Assembly: GCF_901933205.1 (NCBI RefSeq) | Contig: NC_044574.1 | Location: 16,477,733 to 16,541,732, forward strand | Source of the DNA: Camarhynchus parvulus | Lineage: Eukaryota; Chordata; Aves; Passeriformes; Thraupidae | DNA: 64,000 nt | Reading direction: 5' to 3' | Shown: positions 39,110 through 52,459 of the stretch, in pieces | Layout: each line of letters begins with the position of its first letter | Numbering within the stretch: position 1 is the first letter of the stretch | The notes under the pieces: generated by a model | Told to the model about the DNA's origin: nothing | Seen by the model: the letters and a program-made list of their open reading frames with translations, nothing else | Database searches by the model: none | Position numbers and translations under genes: made by a program

Positions 39110-41204
39110 GAGACCACAGAAACCTGTATTTGTTCTTACAATGGTTGTGCTGGCTTGATTTGATTTGAATGTACACTAGCTTTGTTGCAGCTCTGGTCAT
39201 GGTAATGGAGATCCTGGTTCCTTGCCATGGATAGCATTTTTCAAACAGCTGCAAGTTTTGCTGCTTGCTGTTCATGTCTGATGGTGTGTGCTATATGTTT
39301 GGGGTTTTTCTGCAATTATGACATTAGTCAGCTTATTGAAATGCTAAATATTTCAGTGTTAAGCTGTGCATACTTTTATGTGGGAGGCAATTCCTTTCCC
39401 TTTAGGCTGTTTCCTGGGGCTGGGCACCATTTCAGGGTCTGCAGTAACCCAACTCCTGATGTCTTTGCTGACAGTATTCTGATATTGTGGCCTATCATTG
39501 TTTCACAGGGCTGAGGATCTTTGGTTTCAAAGTAGCTGGGGAAAGGTACTGGTAGAAACTATCAAGTGCTTTCAGTGCCTTCCATGTCTTGACTTTGATC
39601 CTTTACTAATCTGCATTGACTTTATCTAAGGAAAAAAATCTCTGGCCCACAATACAGACTAAAGTTACAGTAGAGATTTCTGGCATATAATTTTTTCCAG
39701 TAGAAGCTTGAAATCTTATCCAAGAAATAATAACTCATGATGATTTTGTTTCTTTTCTGCTATAAAACTGGAAAATGGATGAATTTGCCTGCTAGTGTAC
39801 ATCTACTGTGTGAAGATCCATATGATTACTCCAGTTTATATTCATAAAAAATGGAAACTAACAAAGGCCTCTGTCTCTGACTGTTTATAAATGTAATTCC
39901 TGATTTGCCAACACTGCTGTTATATTCCTTATATCTCTTTTCATATTCTGTGTTATGTGTAAGCAGCAAAAGAATTACCAGCTATCACATGCTTTTACTG
40001 TGCTCTAAATTTATTTTTCTACAAAGCATGTTCCTTTCTGTTTTCATTTTTTGTCAGTATTCAACAGACCATCCACTAATGTTGAAATACAAACTGGAGT
40101 TGCCCTGGTGAGATTTTGTTTGGATCTAGATCAGGTCAGCAATAAATTGTTATTTGTGCTGTATTAGAGAATGATTTGGATTTGACAGGATTAGTTCTCT
40201 AAGCAGTTTTAGATTTTGGCTGTAAAATACCTAGAAAAAAAAATCTGAAACTCTTTTGTGAATACTATCTAGAATCAGTGGTCATGAAATATGTAGATTC
40301 ACTTGTCATGAAGTTTAAGGAAAAAGAGGTTTTAAGCAATTCCATTTCTCCTCTAATCAAATCCTGTCATGAAATATCTTCAAGTTTTGAAGTAAGGTTG
40401 AAGCTTGATTAGCTAATGACATTTTCAGTTCAGGAAAAGGAAGTGGGCCAGAGTATCTGGGTGATGTCATAACAGATTGCTGATTTCAGAGAGATATATT
40501 AGGCCTTGTAAACTGGGATATGCTTATGTGAGCTAATTCCTAAAGTCACACTTAAGTGGGTATTTCAGTACTTCAGGGAATTACTACAGTGTTTAGACTT
40601 CTGCCAGGAGTACAGAGACTAGCCAACTACTCTGGTGCAAGAATTATCTCAAAGAAATATTCCAGTCTGTATTTGTGTGCCAAAATGTAAAATAATGAGC
40701 CAGTTCCCAGGAACTAAGGAAATTGCTGAAGGTAATATAGTACTAGATTGCTGCCTGCTGGAATCTAACAGAGGTGGACTCTTGCACAGGTTTTTCCTCC
40801 AGGAATTTTCCATCCAATGTACCTACAAAAAGAATGCTCACTTTGAGACAACTCAAGAAAATAGCTCCTACAGTATTCTTATGCCCCTTGCAGTCATACA
40901 AAAGCAAGTAACCAAAATGAGTGGGTTAATATACTCAGAGCCACATCACATGAGGACACAATGCATTTCAGCAGAATTACACTTGACCTTTAAATAATTC
41001 CATAAACAGTGCCTGTATAATGTTAGCAGATGTTCTGTAACAGAAAAAGTAAAGTTCATAAAAGGTTTGTACAACCAGTTTGGACATATAAAGCAACTGC
41101 TTGGTTGTGGTCATCTCAATCTGTCTGGTTTTCACAGACCTCATGCAACTCTGCAGCACTGGTAACATTGAGTTACAGTTAACATTGAGCTCCTTCTCTT
41201 CTTT

Positions 41205-41237
41205 GTGGTTTTTGTTTGTTTTGTTTTTGTTTTTAAT
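41205..41237. repeat. T-rich (TTTTG)n-like tract
   Basis: Runs of T separated by single G bases (ttttgtttgttttgtttttg type). Confidence 0.8.
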
Positions 41238-41535
41238 TTCTATAGTGTAATTGATATTGTGAGTCTGAATGACTTACAGTTGTTGTGAATACTCTGTGGG
41301 CACTAATGGTTCCTTATGGCCCCATCACCTGTGCATGAGACCTCTATCCACACTCACTACTTATGGGCCCAGAGACTCCTTTTCAACTCCACCTTTGCTG
41401 AGCAGAAATCAGACATTTCTTTTTGGGAGGACCTAAACTATTATATGGAATAAAACTAAGCTAAATTAAAATACCTACCAAGCTTCAAAACAATCTTAGA
41501 GTAATGTTTGGGAACTTGTGAAGCTTTTGATGATT

Positions 41536-41630
41536 CCAGGCTCACAGAACACCTCAAGCTGGAAGGGACGCATAAGAATCACAGAGTCCAACTCCTTGCT
41601 CCTGTATGACTACTTAAAGCACAGAATAAA
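41536..41630 (-). mobile_element. CR1 LINE 3' terminal fragment, antisense
   Basis: On the plus strand it reads tccaggctcacagaacacc, ctcaagctggaagggacgca, taagaatcacagagtccaac and tccttgctcctgtatgac. This is the antisense of a CR1 3' end of the 'gagtccaactcctggctc' type. The octamer tail is degraded and the inner boundary is uncertain. Confidence 0.75.
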
Positions 41631-44600
41631 GCTTCACTGTATGTTCAGCTCTGCTGCTGCATTCAGACACTACATCTGTATCAGATTCAGTTTCCAGTGT
41701 TCTTAGCTCATTTGTACATGGCCTATGTTTCTGGTCAGATAATCATGATTTTTCTCAATTGAACCATTAGGGTAGTTTGGAAGATATCATGAAGTCTTAC
41801 TTGAATTTCACTGGAAGTTTTTCATTAAGCACTCCAACTAAGAAAAAAGAAATTATGTCATCACTACTACCAAAATTTTCTCTGTGAAAATCTTGTTTTC
41901 TGTATTTCAGGGATTTTCACAACTTTCATACAAAGCATTTTGGAGTACTTAGTAAATATTAAATATTCTTTGAATATCTTATTTCATGACCCATGCCAAG
42001 ACTCAAGGCAAAACTCAGGAGCAGAGTGCCCCACAACAGCTGCATACAAAGGAGAAGCCCATGTGTTTCCATAACTAATGACCAAGCAACAAGATATAAG
42101 GAACTTGCACAGGATTTTCTGGAGTTATCATGGGTTGGCAACATTTAAAAAAAGTCAGTATAGAGTGGCTTGCATAAGGTGTCCTCAACTTTAGAAAATG
42201 TAAGTGTCCTGCTCCTGCTATATTTTCTCACTGCTATATGTGAAATTTTCTCTGCAGATTTTCCTCCTGAAATATAAGTGGAAGTTATTGCCTTATTTAC
42301 AGATATACCCAAGAGTTTTAACCCAAACTCAATAAAAGTGCAAGACAAACCTCCCACAATTCATTGCTCCATTGCCATTTTTGTCATTCAGCATCAGTAC
42401 AAGACACTGATTCAATTACAATTTATCTTTCCAATTTGCTTCATACATAGTTGTCGTCAGGAGACCTTTGCGGAGACTCTGAGGGATGGGCTGCACGAAA
42501 ACTTTCAGAGTCCAGAATGGTTCATTAAGTGCAGTTAGATACTGTTACAGTTTACCATCTTCATTAATCAAAGATTGGATTTCATGTGATTTGCCCTAAA
42601 TTTGTGAATGGCTATAAGATTCTAAAGTATTCTAAAACTTTATTTTGTTCCCAAATAGGGATGGTGAGTTGAAATTTTGACATATATAAAAGTTATTTAA
42701 CAAAAGCAACTCAGAAATATCACAATAAATCCTTAAGAAGTAGGAAGGTAAAGAAGTATTATGTCAAGGAACTGTTTATATGCCTCTGGTTATGTGTCAG
42801 GTATAGTTCTTCTCTCTGCAGCCCTTTTTCATAGTATACTTTCCTATCCCATTAAGGACTATTTAGTATTCCACTCTTGTATGCTTTTTGGCATATGGGT
42901 TTTGATTTGTCATTTAAACTTTACTACATTTTGTCCATTATACTGGTAATATTATGAAACACATCATTATACTTGTACTGAGTGTCATAGCTTCATGAGA
43001 TCAAATCTCACCAGTCTTGTGGCTGAAAATCAGTTCTGAATGAATCCACACAAAGAGTATTTCTCCTAGTACCCTGCCCTTCCCCTGACTGCCACAAAAG
43101 ATGCTGATATGGTTCTGCTCTTTTTTCCATTCTTTCGTGCATGGGAGAACTTTGATATTTGGTTTCTACATTTCTCTGTCAGATTCTTTCCTGTGGCACA
43201 CAGCTCAGGAAATACCACTTCCATCCCTCTCTGGATTCTGCTTGTCTCAAAAGTGAACAAACAAACCCAAAGCATCTTAGTCTTCACAATTCCTAAATTT
43301 CAGCTCAATACAAGATTTTTCTTAATTATCACATAAATATTTATGTATAATTTTGATGAATACTGAAGTGAGCACTTACACTTTTCATAGTGTCTTTGTA
43401 AAGGAAAATTCTGCTATACCATGTTTGTTTTCTATTGAACACACTTGTAGGACTTCTGATTATTATTGTATTTTAATTGTTGTTTTGAAATTGTGCCCTT
43501 AAAACCCCTTAACTTTTTATCCATCCTGTGTTTGCATTGTCCCTCCAAAATATAGTCATGCTGCCAGTGAGTTATGAGAATTGCTATTGATGATACTTAC
43601 ATACTATGTATATACTGATTTACCTACTATGTTAACAGTACTGTGCTGTTCACACACTGTCACCTCATTAGAGAGAAGCTGGTGCTCCAATAGTATCTCA
43701 TTTCACCTGACAAAGTGAGGAGTGTGGATTTTTTTTTTGCAACAATATGAATTTAATGAAGAATGCTGCCTTTTATGGTTATTCCTGTATTAGAATGGCT
43801 ACATCTCATTTTTCCTGAGCAAGCCTTACATAACCTGCTGGGATAAACATGACAGTACAGCACAGAGCAGTTGGATGCTCAGTGCAAGTCAGCTATCCAA
43901 ATTTATGTCAAGTGTTTCTTACAGTCAAAGATGAGCTCGATGCTTCTGCTGGCTCACACTTTTGTATCAGCAGAATTGATACCCAACCACTTGTGAAGGT
44001 GAGCTACATGGCCTTTCAGGAACATTTCAGAGCCTTTCAGGGTCTTTCTTCAATATATGACTACCACCATGTGCAAAGAGTGGGTTGATGTAGTTGAATC
44101 TGAAATTATTAAACTGTTTGAAAAGTCTTGAAATTTGAAAAATAATGCCTCCTGAGACTTTCTTTTGTGTAGAGGAGGGATTGTCCCGTTTCACTTCAGT
44201 CTGCAGTGCTACACTTTTCTGCAGGAGGAAATAACAGCAGAAACTCACAGCTGAATTTAGGAATAACTGAAAAAAATTGAATAAGTAAGTGGAGTAAGGG
44301 AATGAAAAGAAACAGACAGTCCCTCCATCAAACTAGTAAAAGTCTGACAGTCTTGTTGTAAGTATTGGAAGCAAGTACAGTACAAGACAGAAAGAGAAGA
44401 AAATGTTAAGGGAGAAATCTCCAGCGATGTATTAACCTGGTGACCTCCATCAACTAGCAATCACCTCAGAATTTAACCTCCATCCCAGAAAGTTTTTCTG
44501 GAGAGATGGAAGGCCCATTTGTTTTCCTTGTCGTTAAAACTCAGGAAGGAGCAAGAACAGATCAAAATTCTGAGAGATCGTGTTAGCTGTCTCATTTGGG

Positions 44601-46265
44601 TCAGTTCTTCCCTCTGCCTGTGCAGGGGGATGGCTGCTGCTTGCTTTGTGCTGTAAGTTGGTGGAATGTATGACTATGTGGAAGGAGTGGAACCTCCTGT
44701 GCTGGCCATCAGATGGACTGAGAAACTTTAGGAGGCTTTATTTGGAATTGTTTCCCAGATGCTTAGCCCAGTCTACAGGAAAGATGCAAATGCTGGAAAA
44801 GAAAAGCAGGAATTAAGCTTCTCTGTGTAAAATATGTTAGGGTGGGCCTTGTCTGACCTGCTGCTCCTTTCTTGGCCATACATCTTTTACAAGGTGGCGA
44901 CCTGAGAAACAAGACCTTTATATGTAGCAATTTTAAAGTTGTCTTTATAGATCCATGTGTGAAGATTACTTAATTTGAGAACACATAGTATTTCCAATAT
45001 AATTTGTGAAAAATGTTACAATTGAGTTTGTTTCAGTATTCCTGACATTCTTGCAAGCAATATTGAATAGGTCCTTGTGCTGGCAAGTTGAGAGAAAACA
45101 TGTGGTCTAACCAGAACAAACTCTCCTTCTGCAAACAACTCCAGGAGTCATCTTCACTTGCTGTGCTTCAGCTTTTAGTAAACTGAGTTGAAAATGCTCA
45201 GCCCTACTGAGGGTTATGGCCAATAACTGAAGAATAATCATGTGAAGATGCATATTACCATATTCATCCCATAATTAAGAATATTCAGATGACCTCAGTC
45301 TCTTTCTTTAATGAATGATTTTACATCCCAAGCACTCACAACTATTTAGCATTTGAAATATGTTAATGTTCTGAACATTTGATGGTAGAAGAACATTTGA
45401 ATAATTTACCATAAATATTTTTCAAACATTTCATTGTTGTTACCAAACCTGGCATGGCCCATTTTCTGTATCATATTGCCTAAAACTGCAGCTGCATATC
45501 ACAAACAAAAGAGGATTAAAGCCAGAGTAACACATTTCTGGATTTGCATATAATCTGTTTTACTTGCTGTCAGACATCAAGCAGCTGGTGTGTCTTTTGG
45601 GAAAGGTGTAGAGTTTCCTTTTAAACAAGCAAGCAGACAAGAGTGCTAGAAGTTATTTATTTAGTAACTTACGTTGGCACCTTGACACTGCAGTACTTAC
45701 TGTCTGTCTGGAAAACAAACTGCCCATGAAACCTGTAGACCCCCTGTGTGTTAAGTATTATTTTCAGTTTCCCATGGGTGCAAAGGTAAGTTAAAAGTGT
45801 TTCAAATCAGATAGGTTTATACCCTTTTTAATGATGCTCTTATGGACTGCTGGCAGAAGCCTTGGCCAGCCACAAAACATCTGCCATGTAAAATAATTTT
45901 TCAGAAACTTTGAAAACGGAAGCTTAAATTTGCAAGGATGACATGGTAGAATTAAATCCTACTATAGGAGGTAAAAGAGGTAGCGAGCTTGCACATAAAT
46001 GCATTTAACAAATAAAATAATGAGAAATTATACATCTAGACCGGGAGGATATAGTTGCAGTCTTCAGGCACACAAAATGCAAGATACCTCAATAGCTTCT
46101 GGCAGTCTCAGGGTAATATGTTACTTATGCAATGTGGCATTCAACCACACTGCAAAATGCCAGCAAGAGAAAACTGAGGAGTTTTTTCCTTTAGTGATTC
46201 CTTATATTTATTGAAATAATTCACTAAACATCTCTAGCTCCTTAAAGAAAGGAAGACAAGTCTGT
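41631..46265. other. AT-rich unique DNA, no gene seen
   Basis: Nothing identifiable. Slightly GC-richer sequence at 44.55-44.83 kb holds a short plus frame with no domain. Confidence 0.6.
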
Positions 46266-46862
46266 CATAGAATAAGAACCATTTAATGGCTTGCATTGGA
46301 AGGAACCTTAAAGATCAGCTAGTTCCAACCTCCATGCTGTGGGCAAGGACACACCAGACCAGATCACCCTGAGCCTCATTCAATGTGTTCTTGAACACTT
46401 CCAGGGATGGGGAATCCACACCTTCTCTGGGTGACCTTTTCCAGTGCCTTACCACCCTCGCAGTAAAAGATCTCTTCCTGAAACCTACTTTCAGTTTAAA
46501 TCCATTTCCCCTTGTCCTGTCATTATGTGCTCTTGTAAAATGACTCTCCCATCTTTCTTAAAGCCCCCCTTCAGGTACTGGCAGGCCACAATTAGGCCAC
46601 CCCAAGGCCTTTACTACTCCAGGATGAGCAATCCCACTTTTGCTAGCCTTTCCTCATAGAAGAGATCCTCCATACCTCTGATCATCTTCATGGCTGTCTT
46701 CTGAAGTCACTCCAGCAGGTCTGTGTCCTTCCTGTGTTGGGGACCCAAGGCTGGGTGCAGCATTACAGCTGGGGTCTCACTAGAGTGCAGCAGAGAGACA
46801 GAATCACCTCCCTTAACCTGCTAGCCACTCTGCTTTGGATGAGCCCAGCACAGGTCCTTAAA
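46266..46862 (-). mobile_element. CR1 LINE 3' fragment, antisense (~0.6 kb)
   Basis: This is the best-preserved longer CR1 piece in the window. On the plus strand it runs from a degraded octamer tail (tcatagaataagaacc) through ggaaggaaccttaaagatca, gaacacttccagggatgg and tttccccttgtcctgtc. It goes on through cccttcaggtactggcagg, ctctgatcatcttcatggc, tgtgttggggacccaagg and gctggggtctcactagag. It ends near ggatgagcccagcacagg. The CR1 3' end is at 46266. The open frame at 46444-46659 on the plus strand is the antisense of CR1 and not a gene. Confidence 0.93.
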
Positions 46863-49800
46863 GAAAGAAAAACAATATAGAAATGTATATTCTGGGAAAA
46901 GCTGAACCTAAATATGTTTTGGTAGAAGAATATTGCAGCCCCTTTTGGGGAAAATTCATGGCACAGACAGAGATATCTTCCCTTTTATGTGTTGAAATAT
47001 TTTTGTTTTAAATGATTCAGGCGCTTAAAATTGCGAACAGACTGACCAATGATGACCTGTATTGTGAAAATCAGTGTTTGAAAGTGCTCTCTTAATTTTC
47101 CTGCATTTCTGTGTATATCAGGCCATATTTAGCTCATGAACGGGTATGTGAGGCAGTACTGGACAGAAGAAGGGAGGCAATGCAAATCTGTATAATTTCT
47201 GAACACTTTAGAGGCATTTTACTTGTTCAGTTTGTCCTGTTACATAGCAGGCCATAAAGTTATGCTCATTGTTTGCATCCAAAATGTGAATTGAATGAGA
47301 ATATTTTCTTTGACTCTTGGTACTTTTCAGAATTGAATCCCACTGTTGTTGAAAATCCTAACCAATGGCAGTTTTTTGCAGTCAGTTAATAATATTTTCC
47401 AGGATCTAGATTGGAAATTTTAAAATCTGTTGATTTTACCTAATTATTGAAATATTTTTGGATATTTGGCAGATTCAAGTGTTCTCACATATTAATATGA
47501 TCAGCATGCCGAGTATCCCACGACAAAGGCATTTTTCTCAAAGACTTTCCCTGATAAAAAAAGCCAGTTCTAATGTGGCTTCACATGTACAGTGGTATAG
47601 CAATGTTTGAATATAAAAGAAAATCCCGAATCTGTGTCTCCTGCCACTTCTTCCCATTCTAGATGGCGAAATGAGAAGAACCAGAATCTTACCTCTTTAA
47701 GGAGGCAGTAGATTTTAGGGACTTGACTCTTACAAAATGCAGCCTTTTTTCTCTACAATTTTGACAGTAAGAGTGTGATTGTGCACATTTTTGCTGATGG
47801 ATGAATATTTAGGCCTATCACACTTTACAAGTCTGCTGATTGTTCACACAAAATAAACATTTGTTAAGGGACAAATGCAAATAGAGTTGAAATTGAGTAT
47901 CAGAATCTGGCAGGGAATTAGGACATTGTGGGCACAAAATAATGGTTTCATGATTGTCTGTTTAGATGAGTCTGTGAAGAGAGAACTTTGGCTAGATGTT
48001 TTTTTGTGGGGGATTTTTGCCAACCAACCAAAAAATCCCACCAAGACAAGCCAACCCAAACCCAGAAAATGTCATATTTTTTTATAGTACTTGCCTGACA
48101 TTTCCTTTCTGATCCTAACTATAATCAAAAAAATTTGGGTTCTCTACTGCAATGAAATAAGATTCAGTGCCTGAAAGTGAGATTTAAGATTTCTGTGTTT
48201 CTAACAGACTTTGTCTTGTAAATTAGTAAGACAGGTTTGTTTTCATTTAGAATAATTTTATTTTTCTACTTTTTTGATCTTGTGTCATTCATGTGTGTCC
48301 TAAAAATTCTTAGCAAATAAAAAGGCAATTAATATTCTATCATCAGATGGCTGCTCTCTGAATATAAAACATTGCACAGAAGACAAGTAAACCAGATAAG
48401 AAACAGAAACTGTTTCTCTTCATAATGTTATAGGTAAAGTTGCAAATTGAATGAGAAGTCTACCTACATTATTGTATTCAGATGCAAAGCAAGCAGATTT
48501 TAAGTGCTTTGTATTGCATTTGAAAGCTCCCTAAAGCTGTTTCCCAGATCCCTAGGCAAAGATGTATGGTATATATCCAACAGGGTGATTTTGCTGGCAG
48601 TAAAAATACTAATAGTGAAGTTTCTGCACATGGTGAATTCAAGATCACCAGAGATGCTTTCAGCTTACTTTTTTGTGTGCTGAAGATTTGTAATGAAACA
48701 CACAGAAAAAATAATCCTGCTTTAATCCCTGAATTTCAACTACCCATATGAAAAGTGCCAAATGCTTTCACCACTGGAGAATGTCTTTGATTTGTCTGCT
48801 GGACGAGGTAGATTTAGCAGTGTCAGCTCAGTACTTTAAACTGCAAATGTACTTGGATCTGACCACCTGGAACATCTCTTTGGAAAGGAAAATCTATTTG
48901 GCTCTTGCACTTCTCAGACCCTCGTTACAAATCTAGATTTGATTTACAGACTATAGATGTTCTAGTCTGAAGCAGATATTTCTTCAGAATATAATATCAG
49001 CCTGAAAGGGAAATCCATGATTAAGGCTATCTTCTCATCCTTGTGTTGTTATGCTCTGCAGAAGGATAAATAAGGTTGAGAAGAATGTCTATACATGATA
49101 TTAAGCATATCCTGTGAGTTATGTCCCACAGAAATACTCCTGAAAGCTGAGAATACTCCCCAGGATATTTGGTTGCGCATTTGCAGTAGACTCAAGGCCC
49201 TCCAAAGGCTCCATGTTTTGGCTTATGACAGTGCATGAGGGGGCAGTTTCTGAAGTACTTGAATGTGACATGAGTCAAATATTTAGTTGTGGATTACTCA
49301 CACATGCACTGGAAATGGAGACTAGCCAATAGATCTCCCCTTTTTTAAAAGTAATTGCTTTAAATAGTAATTCAGTATTAAAACAAACAAGATAAAACCC
49401 AAATGAGCCCTAGCTCAGCCTGCACTAGCAAATTATCTTATTGTCATGCAATGTATGAACATGCTGTGATCTGACCCCACCATTTACCCCATGCACTGGT
49501 TTCCCTGTGACCAAAATGTCAGGGAAGATTTTCATCTGAAGGGTTGTCTTGTTTTCTTATGTGTGTGCATAAGAGCAGTTCTTGAGAGAGAGAGTGAACT
49601 TAAGGCATTATCTACAAGTACGTCAGGATTTCTGAAGCTATGGTAGTGGTTCTAGATAAATTAAACAGCAATTTTCAGTTGTAATCTGCATTTCCTTGGG
49701 AAAAAAAGTTCCTTTTCAAGTTGAGGATTTTCATGTTTGTTTTCTGGTTGAAAGAGATTTTTTAAAAAGTCTGATGTTTCATAAATTAACATGGTATGCC

Positions 49801-51084
49801 ATCTACCATTATATTTTGTGCTGGTAAATGTTTCCCATCACTTTTGTTGTTCAGCCAGAAAGCTGCATTTCTTCATCCATCATGAGGGCAGAGTTGAGGT
49901 TAGGTCAAACAGTGCATGCAAAGTGTTTTTCAGCTGTTGTTTAAGCAAGCTTTAGCTATTTCTGCAGCTGATTTAGAGTACTTTGATCTGTCTCATTCAC
50001 TATAAATATAGAGAAGATGTAACCACGATCAAGGCTGCAAACAAAATATGCTGACCTTAGTTACCTCTCGGCTAAAATAATGATGGGAGGCAGGAAGGGA
50101 AAGAAAGCAGGAACAATGAATTAAAGTATAAAGAATCTGATTCTTCACTTACTTATACAAGCTTGTTCCAGCAAATTCCACCTAATTCAGTGAATTTACT
50201 TCTGATTTACAGTGGTGTGTGACACAGTAAAAGCAAGCTTCATATAATTGCAAAGAAAACTAAGAGGAAACATGACTAATGTTCTGCATTTCTCTTGTTG
50301 CACAAATAATTTAGATTAAATGCATTACAATAGATTTTTCCAAGAAAACATTTGGATAAAAATATTCTTCATAGAACCTAGAGTTCATACAATAATGTGT
50401 GATTTAGTGAAAAATACTCTCGTGTGAACACTGAGCCTCTGCATTGTCCTCTGCAGTGTTCTTGCTTTTCACTGTCAGAGCATGGTCCAGCATCATTGTA
50501 AATTTTTAACATGAGGATTTTGCTTTCTTCTATTTTTCCTGTAGTTTTTCATTCGTGAAATTAATTTGCTAACGCTACTCTGTTTCACCAAAAATGCAAA
50601 ATTTTCATTGATTGGAAAAGCACTTTTTATAGCTTTGGGGTGTCTGCCAATAAACATTGGGAAAGAAGTTGGATTAAAGACCAAGTCCCCTTTTGGAAAA
50701 TGGAAAAAAGCCCAACAACTAAAGGTTGAAAAGATCAGAAACACATTTGAAATTCAGCAGGCTCTCTTAGCATAGAAATCAATGATCTGAAATCAAGTAA
50801 CTTCTAATGCATTTGACTTTTTATACACTGTACATGACCAATTGTGATCTTTTGGGAAGGTACAAGGCTCACAATTTGCTATTCAGTCCATTTCATGCTG
50901 TCCAGTCATTGGTGTGGTTCTTTCCATTTCCTTCCCTTTGTACCTCATTCTAGATGAGGCACATTCCTCTTCCTTGAATGCTAACAGTTTTTCCTAGAAA
51001 TGTTTTCCGTTCTTGTTCACTTATTCGAGACTTTCTCCTTTATATTCCCATGACTGCTCCACTCTGTAGTAGTGTGGCCTATCT
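46863..51084. other. AT-rich unique DNA, no gene seen
   Basis: No gene or identified repeat. Degenerate CTCF-like tctagatggcga near 47.66 kb mismatches at several core positions and is not called. Confidence 0.6.
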
Positions 51085-51531
51085 TGAGTCCAGTGTGCAG
51101 TTTGGGGCACAACAATAAAAGAAGGATACAAACCTATTAGAGATTGCCCAAAGGAACATGAGGATGGGGAAGGCTCTGGAGGAGAAGCCGTACGAGGAGC
51201 AGCTGAGGTCACTTGGTCTCCCCAGCCTGGGGAAGAGGAGACTGAGGGGAGACCTCATTGCAGTTACAGCTTCCTTGTGAGGGGAAGAGGAGGGGCAGGC
51301 ACTGATCTCTGCTCTGCCAGTGACAGGACCTGAGGGAATGACCTGCAGTTGTGCAGGAGAGGTTTAGGTTGGATGATAAGAAAAGTTTTTTCCTCAGGAG
51401 GGTGGTTGGGCACTGGGACAGGCTCCCTGGGGAAGGGATCACATCAGCAAGCCTGGCAGAGCTCAAGAAGCATTTGGAATGCTCTCAGACACATGGTGTG
51501 ACTCTTGGAGCTGTCCTGTGTAGGGTCAAGA
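51085..51531 (+). mobile_element. CR1 LINE 3' fragment, sense
   Basis: Blocks in order are ccagtgtgcagtttggggca, gaggatggggaaggctctgg, gtacgaggagcagctgaggt and ctggggaagaggagactgag, then gggagacctcattgc. Next come gaggtttaggttggatgat, aggagggtggttgggcactg and ggcagagctcaagaagcatt, and it fades at tgtcctgtgtagggtcaag. The frames are broken. The 3' tail is missing because LTR-like sequence starts near 51532. Confidence 0.9.
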
Positions 51532-51645
51532 TCTGGAATTCCTGGGTATCTTGGGTCAGTTGGGGTCAGCTGTCCTAGCTGTATCCCCTCCCAGATCATT
51601 GTGCAACTCCAGACTCCTTACTGGTGAGGTTGGAACAGAAAATAA
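51532..51645 (+). mobile_element. fragment of ERVL-like LTR, sense
   Basis: gggtcagttggggtcagctg, then ctgtatcccctcccagatca, then ctccttactggtgaggt and gaacagaaaa match the middle part of the long LTR family seen at 57144-57714 and 62082-62681. In particular, the cagctg...tgtcccctcccaactcattgtgc block of the 62-kb copy aligns on its minus strand. Both LTR ends are missing. It follows the CR1 directly. The sequence just after it (agttggactgggagatgatg, from about 51644) resembles the CR1 3' terminal ggttggactggatgatc block, so the fragment may sit inside the CR1. Confidence 0.7.
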
Positions 51646-52441
51646 GTTGGACTGGGAGATGATGTTTATAATCTGATTCATAACAACACTCTGATAAGCA
51701 AGCCCAAGATGCATTTCAAGTATGATGGTAACTACCACATTAATAAACTGACATGCAGTAAATGGAAAGGGGAGGGAAATGTTTGTGGTGTAGATATTTC
51801 CTGAGCACTTTTTTCTCTCCACATGAAGGTTCAAAATATTTAAGTAGCAGAGTCTTGAATCTGCCACATATGCCTTGAGTAACGATCGCAACAGCTTGGT
51901 TTGTTAAGTGTAGTGTACAAAATGATAATTTTTATCTCAGCCAGTTAATAGTTCTTTCAGATTCCAAAAAGGCACAATGTTCTGCACATAAGCTGATTGT
52001 AGGATCAAAGTTCTTGGACCACATTGCATTCTGCAGAGTTAAGTGTCACGGAAAGAAAAGGAAATGAGAGAAATTGAGATTTTGACCATGGTCACTGCTG
52101 AGTGTCCACAGCTCTTGGAGACATTCTTCATGCCACTGTAAACCTGGAGCCAAAGGGGCAATGACGCTGCCTTGATGTGGTATTACTCAGATGAGAAACC
52201 GTCCTGTAAACATCAAATGCAAGCTATATCTGCTTATCTTTGGGAAAGAGGTTTATAATTGAGAAAAGGCTGTCATGTAATAAAGACATTATCACTTTCC
52301 TGTGTAACCTATTCCAAAGGATAAATAGCACTGGGAGTTTTAAAAGAAGAAACACTTTAACACACACTTCCAATATACCTTGTCCTACAAGGTAAAAGCT
52401 GGTTGCTGTGATCTCCTCCTGATTCATATGCTTGGGAATTC

Positions 52442-52459
52442 TTTGCAAAGCTTTGCAAA
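52442..52459. repeat. 18-bp perfect palindrome
   Basis: tttgcaaagctttgcaaa equals its own reverse complement. The half-site TTTGCAAA core resembles that of the palindrome at 19931-19948. Confidence 0.9.

Larger units (their letters stand above)
36621..41535. other. AT-rich unique DNA, no gene seen
   Basis: No gene or transposon identified. It contains the hairpin at 39084-39109 and a T-rich tract at 41205-41237. The 120-codon plus frame at 40635-40997 has no recognisable motif and I consider it chance. Confidence 0.6.

Noticed and set aside
40635..40997. 120-codon plus-strand frame as a possible exon
   Set aside because: The peptide shows no recognisable family features, and the flanks show no convincing splice sites or promoter.
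47640..47670. CTCF-like tctagatggcga
   Set aside because: It mismatches at the first two core positions and the last.
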